A DNA stretch of 64,000 nucleotides from Apoda limacodes. Taxonomy: Eukaryota > Arthropoda > Insecta > Lepidoptera > Limacodidae. Positions 33,357-45,751 of this stretch are shown one piece after another. The stretch is from the NCBI GenBank assembly GCA_946406115.1, contig OX291540.1, positions 6,630,563-6,694,562 of the forward strand, in the 5' to 3' direction. The first letter of the stretch is position 1; each line of letters begins with the position of its first letter. The notes beneath the pieces were generated by a model. That model saw nothing but the letters and a program-made list of their open reading frames with translations, was not told the DNA's origin and did no database searches. A program made the translations under genes and the position numbers.

Positions 33357-34636
33357 GACGTTGTTGCCATAAATATGGCCTTTAAGTGTCTAACGAAAAA
33401 CAATTATTTCTATATATTATGTATATAATTATTTCTTAGTTGTATGAAGATTTGTGTATTTGAAAGATTATAATAAGTAATAATAATAAAAAAGTATTTT
33501 TATTAATTTCCTAGTACTTGTTGTGTGTTATTAATATTAATAGGTTGTAGGATCGTAATAGATATTATAAATAGGTATCTTTGTATACTTGAATTAACCT
33601 TGAAAACACAATGTAATCGAAATCTATTAGTATTTGACTTCCGAAACGTCCGTCTGCCTTTCCTACCTACCTAAATGGTGAAGTTCAAACATTCTACCCG
33701 ATCACGTACGGAAAATGAGTTAAACTTGCCGAAAGTTACCGGGACAACGTGACGACTTACGAACACGTTCCGATTCTCCCAAGTCTCTACAAAAGTTATA
33801 CAAAAAGAACAAATGTAAGTGTAACCCGCGTCCTTAGGGCAAACACTCGAGTTGTGCATTGACGTCACCGCATTTAAGTACGTACTTTGTATACGAAAAT
33901 AGTAAATTAAGGATTTCGATGAATTGCATAAAAATGGTAAAGAACAGATCTAACGGTTAGATGTCGGTGTCTGACCGCATGTAAATTAATCACCTGTATT
34001 TAATAAAAGTAAAATATAATATCTTAGAATATAGAAATACGTGATCTTCATTAATTTATCGATAATTCAATAACGATAAAGACTAGATATTTTTTTCTAG
34101 AATCTTTATTACTTTAAAAATATAGCTACAACAACATTCTTCTATTTAATCTGTTTATAAGTATGCATTTTAAGGCTACGTATAGCGTAATAGACGGGGA
34201 ACACTAGCGCCTCATCGTCATTGTGCTTGGTTTGGGCAATACCTAGCTATCTCATATTTAGCGTCTATCTTATAATAGGCATCTTTACCCTATTCTGACA
34301 CTTAGGTTTTTAGATTAGAATATAGATTTAGATGGTTGCGAAAAGGATATCGTAGATTTTTAGATTATTTCAAATTTTAGGGAATAAACTAAAGGGAAAA
34401 TATTTTAGCCTTACCTTATTATTAGCTTATCGATTCTTCAATGGAGCGTGTCTTGGAGCGGTAGACCGGCAGGGGCAGATTGTCCTTTTATTATTTCTAA
34501 ATCTATGATTTCTACTTTAGGTGGCCAGCGATTCGTCGTTATATTTAGTTAATTTACTCTAAATTAAATGCTCTAATCTACATTTAATCGGTAGAAGATT
34601 ATTAGAATAGAAGAAGAGAAGTAGATTTATTAAAGA
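33357..34636. other. intergenic, no supported gene
   Basis: AT-rich. A minus-strand frame at 33671-33868 in a GC-richer patch is unrecognised. Nothing else is seen. Confidence 0.45.
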
Positions 34637-35341
34637 CTAGCTTTTGCCAGCGGCTTCGCCCGCCCTAAATTTGGTTATCGGCATAGGATTCTTACGGCAA
34701 CTCCTCAATTATAAAAAAAAACACAGAAGGTAAAATATTTTTAAATAATACGTACCGCCCTTCCCTCTCATGACTGCCCGCCGGCCTCGCACATCATAAA
34801 TGCGCCCGCAATACTTGATAATTATTTTGCTGCCACGTTATTTTAAAACTGCGATATCTCCGAAGATATTCATTGAAATCGAATGATGAACAGGGCAATT
34901 TTGTTTTAAATTAAATGCTTGTGATGAATAACGTATTTATTTGAATAAAGATTAATATCATTTTTATAAAACACCTTCACAAATAATGCATTATTTTAGC
35001 ACAATTATGGTCAGCATAAAACAGATTATAGTGAGCCAACCTTAAAATATAGACATTGCTGTCGCGGACGGGAAAAAATTCTGTCATACATTATTTTGCG
35101 AAACTCTAACCGTTTACTGCGCACGCAGCGGAAGCTCTCAAAAGGATTAAAACACCCCGATTTTGTAACATTTTTCATTAGTACTCCGCTTCTATTTGTG
35201 TTACCGTGATCATATATAGCCTATTCCTTCTTCGATAAATGGGCTATCCAACATTGAAAGATTTTTTTTAAATCCGACCCGTAGTTCCTGAGATTAGCGC
35301 GTTCAAATAAACAAAGTCTTCAGCTTTATATATTAGTATTA
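34637..35341 (-). mobile_element. non-autonomous Helitron, single 5' module
   Basis: On the minus strand the element ends gccgctggcaaaagctag, and the next base is T, as for Helitrons (CTRR end, insertion between A and T). Its 5' end matches actaatatataaagctgaag of the copy at 39132; the leading TC is mutated. Internal parts (gaacgcgctaatctcaggaa, ggatagcccattta) match as well. No Rep/helicase coding. Confidence 0.75.
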
Positions 35342-38111
35342 ACTAAAATATGCAACTACCACTACTACCTACACTTGCAGTAGCAGTAAACTGCAATATC
35401 AAAAGACTAAATTTTGCAGGTAAATATCTAGAAACCATTACACAATTATCATACACGTCACGATTTCACGTATTGTTATGTAAATTACTAGTATTTTTTA
35501 ACCAGAACTATGTCTTAAAAACAAAAAGGTATATAGTCACATTTTATTTATAATTAGCTATAAATTACAGATAAGTCACATTTTATTTATTTTTAATTAT
35601 ACATTTCAGATATTAAGCACAGTGGTTTCGGTAGCTGGCTCGCGTACTAAGGGGCAAGTACGTGGCGTGTACCAATGAGTCTTTTCTAATCTTCTCAAGT
35701 AAATTTTCGGCAACTAACTTCACTACAAAGTTGTTGCTCTCCGGTTATATCCGGTAAAATCAACAATCCGTACTGGGCCCGCGTGATAAATATGTACTTA
35801 TAATTACTTACAATCTATAAAGTGATCAGCTTGTTAAGGTAAGTCAAATGTAAGCAATTATTTTACACTAAAGTTTGCTTTAAAATTTCACATTTTGATA
35901 CGTATATCTGATTCTAAAAACAACTATTGGAATAATATTCAGTAGTAGTAGTTAGTGTATTAGTTTTTTTTTTATAGTATTTGAAATACTTTTAAGAATA
36001 TTCATAAACTATTTGGAACAATTATGTAAATCTTTAAACAAGTATGCTGTAATGATTATTTAAGTAAGCAAATAATATAAATTCTTTCACAGTTTTATAT
36101 TGAATAAAATTTTATATAAAAGCGGTTAAGTATCGTGATTGTATAATTTATTCTTCATCAATACGAAGGAGGTCGTATTTTACTGCTCGCTGAAGCATTC
36201 ATCAACTGAGTTGTAGTAATTGACAACTTCCACAAATAATGTTGTTTAATTCGCCAATGAATAAAACGTTAAATTATGACAACTTAAGAGCAATTATTTA
36301 GAAAAAAAAAATCCTTCAAGTGCGCACATTTTTAATTTCATTAGACAATATAAAATAAAAGAAAAAAGGTCAAAAATATTTAAGTTCCTAAAAATTGTAA
36401 TGACGCACTATAAGGAGGTAATCGTCTGTCTTAGCTGCAAAAATGTCTTAAAAAGACTGTTGGCCTGTTGAGTTGACCAAATATTTATGTAATGTGGCCG
36501 GCCCAAAACTACGACAGGATTTTTTTTAATAGGCACGTATTTACAGCTGTGGATGTTAGTAATTAAATTTTATATTTTAGTAGTAAATTTTATAAAACAC
36601 AAAACTTGTTTGAGATTATTTAAGACACGATGAACTGTAGTAGGGAACTGTATTCTAGCCGCACATTATCACAGACAGACCATAAATTTTAAATTTTATT
36701 TGTAAGATTTATTGGAACAATAAAATGATTGATTTAAAAATAATGTACTTTTCTTATAAAATCAATAAAATAATTACAAACAGAGCACCTTTTTTTAATA
36801 TACCCACTAACGCACGTAGTAGTGAAAAGTTGGAGGTGCATGCCATGCTAACGTGGGTGATCTCAAGAACATCTACTTATGGATCAAGATTATATGCACG
36901 CACTGCATTTGATCCCTCGCATAGAGGCGATCCTTCTTACAAAGTGTTTCAACACGGTGGGCAAAAATGAAACTACAGCACCATATTAAAATGCTTTGAA
37001 CTACGCGACACTAGCGCCAAACACTGGGTCAAATTAGTTTGTAAGACAGTTAGTAGGATCAAAACAGGAATACTGTAATTTGTGAATAGCCTGTTAAAAG
37101 TGAACCAACAAATCATTGCCTACAATATTTTAATTTCATTTAATTTCTTTTGAGCTATTGCAAAGCTTTTATCGCGGGCTCCGAGCGCTGCGACCGAATC
37201 AAGAAATTCCGTAACGAAAATAAAACCTAACAATCGTCTAACGTCGTTTCAGTTCGGCAGAATTCGGCAGTCCGGCGTCACTCGTTTTACCAATAAGTAA
37301 GAAAGTATTATCCTACTAAATACAGAATCTATTTTTGAAAATATCCTGTTTGACTTAGCAAGTATTCATTATTTGGACGCATTTTAATATATATTTGTCG
37401 TGTTACCATCACTACCGTTGTTTATGAACTGACAGTGTTGTTTGTTTAAACGTGAAATATTAGTTTTTATTAGGTTTTAATCTCTTTGGTTTTAATAAAT
37501 ATGAATCGCAAGTCAAGACGCAAGTGCATAAGTTGATTTATTTACAAATCACGTAGCATTGACAACGTCACAATGCATGTTTTCTTCATTGGTTTTGACA
37601 GTAAGCAATGACATAGATACTATCCGTAATCTTTTGACAGCATGGCGCGTTAGGGTAGCTTTTGACTTTGACGTGGTGAGGTTATTGATATCTATACCTA
37701 CTACTAAAGTACTACAAGGCTTTACGTAACTTAAGGTAACTTAACGCGACTTGGTAGCTTAACGGGATCATTTTATTTAAGTTTTTAATTATTATTTTTA
37801 ATTTTTTATATGAAAAAAAATTATCACGTTAAAGATAAAAAAATACATTCGTTATCTTAATCTATATTCTTGATACTCTTTCCCATTTCAATTTATGCAC
37901 TATATTTCCTTCCACATTACATTAGTAGTCATAATTTGACTATAAAGGTTTTTTTTTTAAGCTATTGCATAGCTTTCTTTATAATGCCACACACACCGCA
38001 TGTGCCCCCGTAAGTATTTATGCATACATAGGTGTACCTATGTACGACAGTGAAAAGCAGTTGCTGGTGAATAGCTGTACGCGTAAAATTTGTGTATAAA
38101 GTGTTTTAAAT
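35342..38111. other. intergenic, no supported gene
   Basis: Open frames at 35350-35553 and 36725-36970 carry no recognised motif. The second contains ttggaggtgcatgcc, which also occurs in lepidopteran SINE-like repeats. At 37960 the stretch aagctattgcatagctt resembles one at 37151 (gagctattgcaaagctt). No gene is supported. Confidence 0.45.
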
Positions 38112-38173
38112 ATGAATAAACAAAGTGGATTTATTAATGATGAAAGTGATGAAAAAATAGTGAAAGAAAATGA
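38112..38173 (+). CDS. candidate first coding exon A
   Basis: An ATG in good AT-rich insect context (taaatATGaat) opens 20 codons (MNKQSGF, then DESDEK), followed by a consensus donor (ga|gtaagt). The encoded start is charged, with no signal peptide. It ends after codon position 2, the same phase as exon B at 38832-38926. No matching acceptor exon was found, so this is a candidate from splice signals only. Confidence 0.4.
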
Positions 38174-38755
38174 GTAAGTACATGCAATAGTTTTACCGCG
38201 GCATGCCCCGAGTGCCACTGTTCTTTTTTATTAGTATTTATATTCACTGAACAAGAACTTAACTCTTATAAGAAAGTAGAGAAGTATTTAACTCTTATAA
38301 ATTTTCATTTAATTAAAATTTATTTAAGGAATAGTAAAAACGAAATACTCGGTAAAGGTAGGATGTGCCCCAACAGCGGGGACTTAGAAGGCTGATAAAA
38401 AATAAATATGCTAAAAGGTTCCTTAAACTTCATATAGCTACATTGAATTGTTTGTTTGTCGTCTATGTAGGTAAGGTACTAGTTATTTTTGCTCGTCAGT
38501 GAAGATAACCTCTTGTCAGAAGAATTAAGAGTTGCACATATGAAGACGTACAACAATTTTATGGCTATTTGTTAAGTTCTTCATTTTCATAACAATTTTT
38601 CTAACCATTAGTAGTTGTAGTTACTACAGTCGTCAGTGCATTAAGTAGCCACTTTTCGTTTAATGTAACAGTTTACTAAAAGTTAAATGTATTCATTCAT
38701 TCAGTGTATCATTTTAGTTTGAATTAAATGTTGAAATTTAATGACAACGTTTTGT

Positions 38756-38764
38756 TATATAAAA
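38756..38764 (+). promoter_or_regulatory. candidate TATA box (tatataaaa)
   Basis: A good TATA element lies 76 bp before the ATG of exon B. The start site would fall near 38786, leaving a short 5' leader. Context supports it, but TATA-like words are common in such AT-rich DNA. Confidence 0.4.
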
Positions 38765-38831
38765 TAGCAGTAAGTGTTCGGTGCTCGCTCTAAAATACTT
38801 ACGCGGGAGTTCTAGGTATCCCGGATTAAAA

Positions 38832-38926
38832 ATGTATTTTTTTTTTGTGTTGGCCATTTTGTGTTTTGTTTCTGGTCACCATAATGCAACGGTCAACATA
38901 AACAGGGTCCACACCAATGTTCCAAG
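38832..38926 (+). CDS. candidate first coding exon B with signal peptide
   Basis: ATG at 38832 (aaaaATGt) opens 31 codons: a hydrophobic core (YFFFVLAILCFVSG) follows Met, then HHNATVNINRV with an N-glycosylation-type NAT. This is a convincing secretory signal peptide with a likely cut after SG or nearby. A donor (ag|gtatgt) follows. A TATA box lies 76 bp upstream. The phase equals that of exon A, so both could splice to the same downstream exon. The rest of the gene was not found. Confidence 0.5.
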
Positions 38927-39131
38927 GTATGTGTGTGCTATTATTTTATAAAAAAAATATAGCGTGACAGACGCGTATAGGTGTTATTTAAGGGGCATAT
39001 ATCAGCCAACTAGCACGGTTACCAGATATTTTTAATTTTCTCTTCTTACAAAGCTTATTCCAAAAATGTTAAAAATGTAAAACTGGTCTTAGGCTTTTTC
39101 TAGAAAAAACATGCACATAAATATCGATATA

Positions 39132-39877
39132 TCTATACTAATATATAAAGCTGAAGAGTTTGTTTGTTTGAACGCGCTAATCTCAGGAACTACGGTCGGA
39201 TTTTAAAAAATCTTTCAGTGTTGGATAGCCCATTAATCGAGGAAGGTTATAGGCTATATATCATCACGCTAACACAAATAGGAGTGGAGCACTAATGAAA
39301 AATGTTTTAAAATCGGGGTTTTTTACTATACTAATATATAAAGCTAAAGAGTTTGTTTGTTTGAACGCGCTAATCTCAGGAACTACGGTCGTATTTAAAA
39401 AAATCTTTCAGTGTTGGATAGCCCATTTATCGAGGATGGTTATAGGCTATATATCATTACGCTAACACAAATAGGAGTGGAGCTCTAATGAAAAATGTTT
39501 CAAAATCGGGGTTTTTTACTATACTAATATATAAAGCTAAAGAGTTTGTTTGTTTGAACGCGCTAATCTCAGGAACTACGGTCGTATTTAAAAAAATCTT
39601 TCAGTGTTGGATAGCCCATTTATCGAGGATGGTTATAGGCTATATATCATCACGCTAACACAAGTAGGAGCGAAACACTAATGAAAAATGTTTCAAAATC
39701 GTGGTTTTTTAATCCTTTTGAGAGCTTCCGCCGCGTGCGCTGCGTAAACGGTTAGCGTAACGGTATTATTTAAAAATATTTTACCTTCTGTGTTTTTTTA
39801 TATAATGTAGGAGTTGCCGTAAGAATCCTATGCCGATAACCAAATTTAGGGCTGGCGAAGCCGCTGGCAAAAGCTAG
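39132..39877 (+). mobile_element. non-autonomous Helitron with triplicated 5' module
   Basis: It starts TC (tctatactaatatataaag) after an A and ends gctggcaaaagctag before a T, the Helitron end rules. The 3' part matches the element at 34637-35341. The 5' module of 193 bp is present three times in direct tandem (see 39134-39712). No coding capacity. Confidence 0.78.
39134..39712 (+). repeat. three tandem 193 bp units in a Helitron 5' end
   Basis: Unit starts (tatactaatatataaagct) are at 39134, 39327 and 39520, spacing exactly 193 bp twice. Units 2 and 3 share changes against unit 1 (ctaaagag for ctgaagag, ggtcgtattt for ggtcggattt, catttatcgagga for cattaatcgagga), so 3 arose from 2 or the reverse. 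Confidence 0.9.
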
Positions 39878-41549
39878 TATAATATATATATATATTTTTT
39901 CTTTCAGGTCAAGGATCTATTCTCTGCCTCTTTTTCTGTCAAAAGCCTTTCAGTTTTAAATAAATCTATACCTAAACCTTGCATGAATTTCAAACTTAAA
40001 ATTTTAATGTCTTCATCAGCGCAATACTTCAAAAAATCGTACTAATGTCTGAAATTCAAAGCAATTAACGGCATCGAGGTTTTTGGGTCGCTTCAGAATT
40101 AATCTGGGTTGTCTTTCTTGGGAACTGCGCGTTGTTGTGACAGTTTAACAATGTGAGGAAGAAGGCAGGGTGTAGGCACGGGGCTTGATCCAATCAAGTA
40201 ATACAATTATGGTCGAGTTCATTTATAGGGGCGAGTGGAATATCGCTGAAACGTGTTCACTAATTTAACTTTAGAAAGCGGAGGGGAACGCTAGGTAGTA
40301 AACATACTAGTACTACAGATATTTATGTAAATATATCATGGGTTTGTTGCATGTAAAAAGCGGTAATAACAATACCTAATATATTTTCATAATATAGTTT
40401 GTAATTGGCTATAGCATGCATATGCTTAAATTCTTCCAAATAAAAAGTACACAGTTTTCTTCCTGTCCTGTACTTACTATAAGACCAAGGATTTAAATAT
40501 GTGAAAAGCATGCGACACTTAACTCAAATAGATTATTAAAACAGGGTCCAAATTTTAAAGACATTTATTGTTTCCTCAACGTCACTTTAAAACAAAATGA
40601 GGAGCACTCGGTATTTTGATCTCCCCAATACAATGTAAATAATTCCTAGCGCGCATTTGCCACCGAAACAATTCAGAGGGAGCAATGAGTTACCCACCAT
40701 CTTCTGGTGTAAGAGTTAATACGAGTAGGTTGTACATCAATATGGTTTCTGGTAGCTCTACAGCTGTTGATTACCTTACGTCTTGATAATATCGGGATAT
40801 CTATTCCGACCATTTTTGATACGTTTCGAAGAATAATACACCTCCTATTATAGGCACATTCCTGTTATTATGCTATAGAAGTTTATCCAGCGCGAGGATG
40901 ACCGGTTTCTTGCAGTGGAAACTCTATGCGTTGATTTTCTTTCGCAGCAAATATATTATTGCGTTTCGAAACTACAAACAGATCTAAAGTCGAACCAAAT
41001 AACTTCAGGGTTTACGAATAAAACTCAAGATTCCCAAATATAAATTTAAAAGTAAACCTGTGCAAAATTCAAACCTTGTCCAAAGATATACAGAGGTGAT
41101 GCATTACAGTATTTTCATTTTTGGATTAGGTACACAAAAAAACCACAGCTATTATTCCGCAGTAACTTCCTTTATATTACCACACCGAATTGTGCGCGCT
41201 TTGCCTATCTGTTGTGTATATTTGCTTGCTCCAGTTTTTAAATTGCAAAGCTCAAATTTTAAAGCCTGGCAGGCAACCGTGATTTATGACCGATTTTTTG
41301 CAGGCAACCATTATGTATTTGCAATAAAATTATCTTTATTTAAATCAGTAGGAATCAGATGGGTGGAAATTGCTATACTTATCAACTCACCTGTTTAGAC
41401 CTGGCAACCAAGTTATAGTGACCGGTTGAACCTAACTTTTCATGTTGGCTGTGCTTTGTACTTTCGATTGGTGCCCATTAAATTTATTTGGTGAGCAAGT
41501 GAGTAAAACGTTAAAAGAAAAAAAAAAAGTAAGTATATTTATATAATAA
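39878..41549. other. intergenic, no supported gene
   Basis: A plus-strand frame at 41060-41398 (112 codons) has no motif and no exon-type borders. Nothing else is seen. Confidence 0.45.
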
Positions 41550-41782
41550 TCTTAATATATATAAATCTCGTGTCACAATGTTTGTCCTCAATGGACTCCT
41601 AAACTACTGAACCGATTTTGATCAAACTCCGTAAATATCTGTTATTTGATCCAACTTAAAAGATAGGATAGTTTTTATCTCGATATGTCAAGTGCGAGCC
41701 GGACTCGGGCACTATAGGTAAAAACCAACTTTCGCCGGGTACAGAGGGACGGCAGCGGAACAACGTTCGCCGGGACAGCTAG
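41550..41782 (+). mobile_element. short non-autonomous Helitron, second family
   Basis: It starts tcttaatatatataaatctc, contains ttgtcctcaatggactccta and accgattttgatcaaac, and ends cgttcgccgggacagctag before a T. The sequence differs from the elements at 34637 and 39132, so it is another family. Length 233 bp. Confidence 0.65.
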
Positions 41783-41812
41783 TAGTATATAAGAAGGTCA
41801 GACTACTGACAG

Positions 41813-43055
41813 CTATACAGTATTGTCAGAAACAAAAAGGCTGCGTTTGATTCGTAAGGGGCGATCCTGATAGCAACGGTACAAAACAATCCCCCACCTC
41901 AGGCAGATTGGGTCTGACTGAGACACTGTATACCCTAAGAAATCGGCAATCGCGACAGAGTAGCAGCAGCCCTTGTAAGAATCGACTCGCCTACTAAAAC
42001 TTCGAGCAACCACGCCTCCAGAGAAGAGGTGGCGTATTTGTCTTCTTGACCAGGACTAGATCGCTCACTTTTGAGGGTATAGTGATAAGACATCGACCGA
42101 CTAACGCACTCGCTGCTGCAAGAGTTAAATATACTCAAAAGAAAACCTTTTCCTAAAGCTCTGAGACATCTGAAGCAGTTCAAACCATGCCAAGCGGTTA
42201 AGGGGAGCTTCTAATAAGGGATACTCGGGTAGGGTCGTAGCCTCAATTTTACAGAAGACTGTAGAAAGCTCCTCAAAGGTGTGAAAAGTCTCGCTGACAA
42301 CGCGGTGAAGATGAGTCTTTGCTACTTTCACCACCGCTTCGAAAAATCCATCCCAAGAAGAATATGCGGAGTTACCGAAAATCCACTTAATTCCCTTGCG
42401 GAAAGAACTGGTAGACTTCTCGTAGATACCGATCAGCACCCTTTTAGTTGGTGCCGCAAACCGAACGGATGATATTTGGCAATCCAAGCGGGTAACGAAG
42501 CAAGAAAGACAGGCAATGAAAGCCTCAGTGGAAAGAAAGGATACTACCTTAAGGCGGAGAGCCTTGACCACCTTAGCGTTGCGCAAAGTAGGAGTTTTAA
42601 TGTTAAAGGGACCTGCAAAATCAGTTTCAACATTAGAAAAGACGCCATCGGGGTTTACTCGATAGGGAGGCAAATCGCCTATTTTTGGCTAAGTCAAAGT
42701 TACCTTGAGCCTAAAATAGGGTACGCACTTAAAGAGAACACTTCTAATAACTATTCGAGCCGAGAAGATCCAACACTCTCGTATGGCAAGAAGAAAGTCC
42801 TGCATGAGAGTATTTCAAATAGCGGTCCTGGATCAACAGCGAGGTAAAGTGGCTATCCTTAGGCAAAAGTAGCGGATGCCGAGCTCTAGAAGGCAAGTTT
42901 GCAGTCCACCTACACGAATAAGTCCGCGGTTGTCGAGAAATGGGTGAAGTCTGGCCAAAACTCCTTTGATCTTGGAGCAACGAGATTGAAGATCTCCTAT
43001 TCTCGTTGTACATCGCATTAAAATATGGAGCACTTGTTCAAGTTCTGACGGCGAT
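41813..43055 (-). pseudogene. BEL/Pao pol, 3' part (integrase region)
   Basis: Minus-strand frames carry the end of BEL/Pao pol: PSELEQ, RLHPF and DNRGLIRVGG (integrase zinc-finger lead-in), LLLPKDSHFTSLL, then GVFSNVETDFAGPFNIK with the first catalytic Asp of the integrase, STEAF, KTHLHRVV and HTFEELSTVFCKIEA. Part of the core between these is deleted, with frameshifts, so it is dead. The 3' end fades near 41813 and no 3' LTR is recognised. It continues on the other side of the Copia insertion at 52623. Confidence 0.85.
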
Positions 43056-43060
43056 AAGAC
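43056..43060. repeat. Copia target site duplication, left (aagac)
   Basis: It is identical to 52618-52622 and lies directly outside the left LTR. Confidence 0.85.
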
Positions 43061-43308
43061 TGAGAAGGGATGGAAGCTATTCTGAATGAAATATAGTTTT
43101 AAAAATTATTATCTTATTTTATTTTAAATAGTTTTAACCATGTTTTTAACATATTCAGCACAGAGAGAAAAATACAACGAAAAGATAGACCATAGAGTAT
43201 TTAAATGGACTTGGCTTAACACCAAAGTCCTTGACAATTGTTCTTGTGAAATTTAGTTACAATTACATAGTTTTAGACACCACATATACATTTTTTTAAC
43301 AACATACA
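43061..43308 (-). repeat. Copia 3' LTR
   Basis: 248 bp, starting TGTATG and ending CTTCTCA on the minus strand. It aligns with 52369-52617 along its length, with blocks such as catagagtatttaaatgg and cttgacaattgtt. Differences: a short indel near the ttatttt/cgtaaaatacg region and scattered substitutions, so the insertion is not recent. Confidence 0.9.
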
Positions 43309-43309
43309 A

Positions 43310-43875
43310 GATTTTTTAAATAATTGAACTAAGTATAACACAATGGTTTAGTTAACATATCAGCAATTTGGTTTTCAGTACTTAATATAAATTTCACCTT
43401 CAACCACCTTTTCATGAATGTAATGGTAGCGCACATCAATGTGCTTTGAACGTTAATTACTTAACCATTTTGGATTATTGAAATAGCACTCTGTGAATCC
43501 ACATTAAGTATAGCACTCTCTTTATTTTTAGTTAGTACACTTAAGAGATTTTTTAAATAAATTAACTCACGACAACACTCAGCTGCAGCAATGAACTCTG
43601 CTTCAGTTGAGGACATTGCAACTATTGGCTGCTTTCTGGAACACCATGCAATCGGAGCACCACACAAGAAAATGACATATCTAGTTGTACTGTGGCGAGT
43701 TTCTATATCATTAGCATAAACGGAGTCACTGTAAGGAGTTGCGAAGGCCAATGTTCGATGTTCCTTTTAAATATTTTAAAATTCTTTTTACATTATTTAT
43801 CATTATTCGTGAAGGGTTCTGCATATACCTACTGCAATAATTAACTGCATATGCAATATCTGGTCGCGTTCTAGT
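43310..43875 (-). pseudogene. Copia RT end and RNase H
   Basis: Minus strand: TRPDIAYAVNYCSRYMQNPS (end of RT), KRILKYLKGT, then YSDS, TRHSTTRYVIFLCG, WCSRKQPIVAMSSTEAEFIA (RNase H with its catalytic Glu) and, after a frame break near 43460, TENQIADMLTKPL at the C-terminus. Order and motifs are those of Ty1/copia. The catalytic RT box is not in this piece. Confidence 0.88.
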
Positions 43876-43879
43876 TGAG

Positions 43880-44771
43880 ATAATGAGATTATTTGACATT
43901 TATCAGTATTTACAGATATGCGATTGGTTTTATAATATTCATGAAAGTTCACAAGATCATTTTGTAGTTTTAAACAGTCGTTAAAATTTTTGATATGTAG
44001 AAAAATCTTGGTGTCATCGGCGTAAATTAAAAACTTTGAATATTTAAAACAGGTATAGATATCGTATAAATAAGCGTTGTACAATAATGGTCCTAAATGA
44101 GACCCTTGAGGGACTCCTGAAGGTATAGAAACATAATCAGATCTGTAACCTCCAATAACTACCATTTGTGATCTGTTTTTAAGATATGACTCAATCCACC
44201 GATGAAGATCGCTGCAGATTCCTAGCCATTTAAGTTTTGCCAATAAGATGACGTGAACTACGCGGTCAAAAGCCTTTTCAAAGTCTGTGTAGACCACATC
44301 AACCTGTCCGCCATTTTCCATACAGTTAAGAACGTAACTAGAAAAGAGTGTAAGCTTCGAAACTGTGGATCTCCCTTTAAGAAAACCATGCTGTTCTTTA
44401 GGTATGCCGCGAATGATTATCGGATATATAGCATCATACACAATTTTCTCAAAAGTTTTACTAAAATTATTTAACATAGATATGCCTCTGTAGTTCTCCA
44501 AACGAGCCTCTTTCTAGATGTCTGGAACTATGCCTGCTTTAATAGACTTATTAAATATAATACTTAATGGGTAAGATAAGGACTTCGCACAATGTATGAT
44601 GAACATTTGAGGAATGTCATCAGTACCAGAACCTTTATTTGTGTCGAGTTGGCGAAGTAGATTAAAAACTTGATATTGCGTCACGTGTAAAGTCAAAATA
44701 TGATCAGTAAAAGCATTTTGCGGAAGTGCTAATTGAAAATCTGGGTAGTACCGCGCTTTAGGAGAAAACAT
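43880..44771 (-). pseudogene. LINE-A reverse transcriptase
   Basis: A frame of 232 codons (from 44501) plus an in-frame 85-codon piece before it (44514-44771) carry NKGSGTDDIP, ENYRGISMLNNFSKTFEKI, EQHGFLKGRST, VYTDFEKAFDRV (first catalytic Asp), SGVPQGSHLGPLLYNAY and FLIYADDTKIF (the YADD box). Both catalytic motifs are intact. One stop separates the two frames and the thumb region is lost at the Copia junction. Confidence 0.85.
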
Positions 44772-44889
44772 AGCATAAAAAAAGTTATGAAAACTATGAG
44801 CGATTTCCTCACCGTTTTTAATAGTCCTATTATTGAGAGTAAATGTAGTCGGATAAGTATTATTATTTTTTTTTAGATTTAACGAAGTG

Positions 44890-45750
44890 CTAAAAAGCTT
44901 TGGGATTATTTTTTATATTATTCTGTGATGTCCAAATCATTTTATTGTAACAGGCTTTGTGGACACGGTGATATCGAGCACGAAGTATAGAGAATTCATT
45001 ATAATCACTCCTGTTATTAAATTTTTTCCATCTTCTATGTGTTTTTTCTTTTTCTTTTATTATTTTTATTAAGCTTGATGAGTACCAAAAGGGATAATTG
45101 TTTTTTTTTTTCGCAAAGTGACTGAAGCAACGAATAAGTCTCTGCAAGTATATCATATATCATAAAAAAAAGATACTGCATCTTCGGCGTTTCTTGTTGA
45201 AACCTCAAAAGTCCAGTCGATATTATCTAAATATTTGCATAGTCAGCTTTGTAAAATTTATATTTAAGCATAGGGGCATAACTTAGATGGGTCACAGTAA
45301 TGTCCGATGCTTCAATACAAATGAAAGGGTGGTACAAATCTTCAGTCTGAAGTGGATGTTTACTGCGAGATAATTCAACTGAAAAATTACTAAATCTAAA
45401 ATGTTATTATGTGAGTTAACTACGTAATTATATTGATAAAAACCATTTATGATGAGCGCTTCAGTTAATTCTTCTGATATTTCCCGAATTCCAGTCGAGC
45501 ATCCACTTCTAAATTGCGGTTCATCAATACTCCATATAATGAAAGGCAAATTGAAGTCACACACAATAGGTAATAATCGTGTAAAGTTTGCGGTAAGACT
45601 CTTGAAATAAAATCTGCGTATCGTTTAAGATCATATATTTGGTTATTACCACCAGGGATATAACAAGCAGTAATATGAAGATCGTTTTGCGACTCAATCA
45701 TTTTTGATGGAATTGTTAGCCATAAAATTTCAGTAGGCGAAAAAATAGCA
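44890..45750 (-). pseudogene. LINE-A endonuclease (distal part) and linker
   Basis: Minus strand: ITACYIPGGNNQIYD, then a frame break and CDFNLPFI, where the usual motif is GDFN, with NNILDLVI before the end of the domain. The piece 44890-45156 is the basic linker before RT (RRWKKFN, FSILRARYHRVHKACY). Several frameshifts. It is separated from the first endonuclease part by LINE-B. Confidence 0.75.
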
Positions 45751-45751
45751 C

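Noticed and set aside
41060..41398. 112-codon plus-strand frame
   Set aside because: No motif, no splice-site borders and an AT-rich setting with other chance frames.
42281..42847. plus-strand frames of 63 and 123 codons
   Set aside because: They are antisense to the BEL/Pao integrase region.
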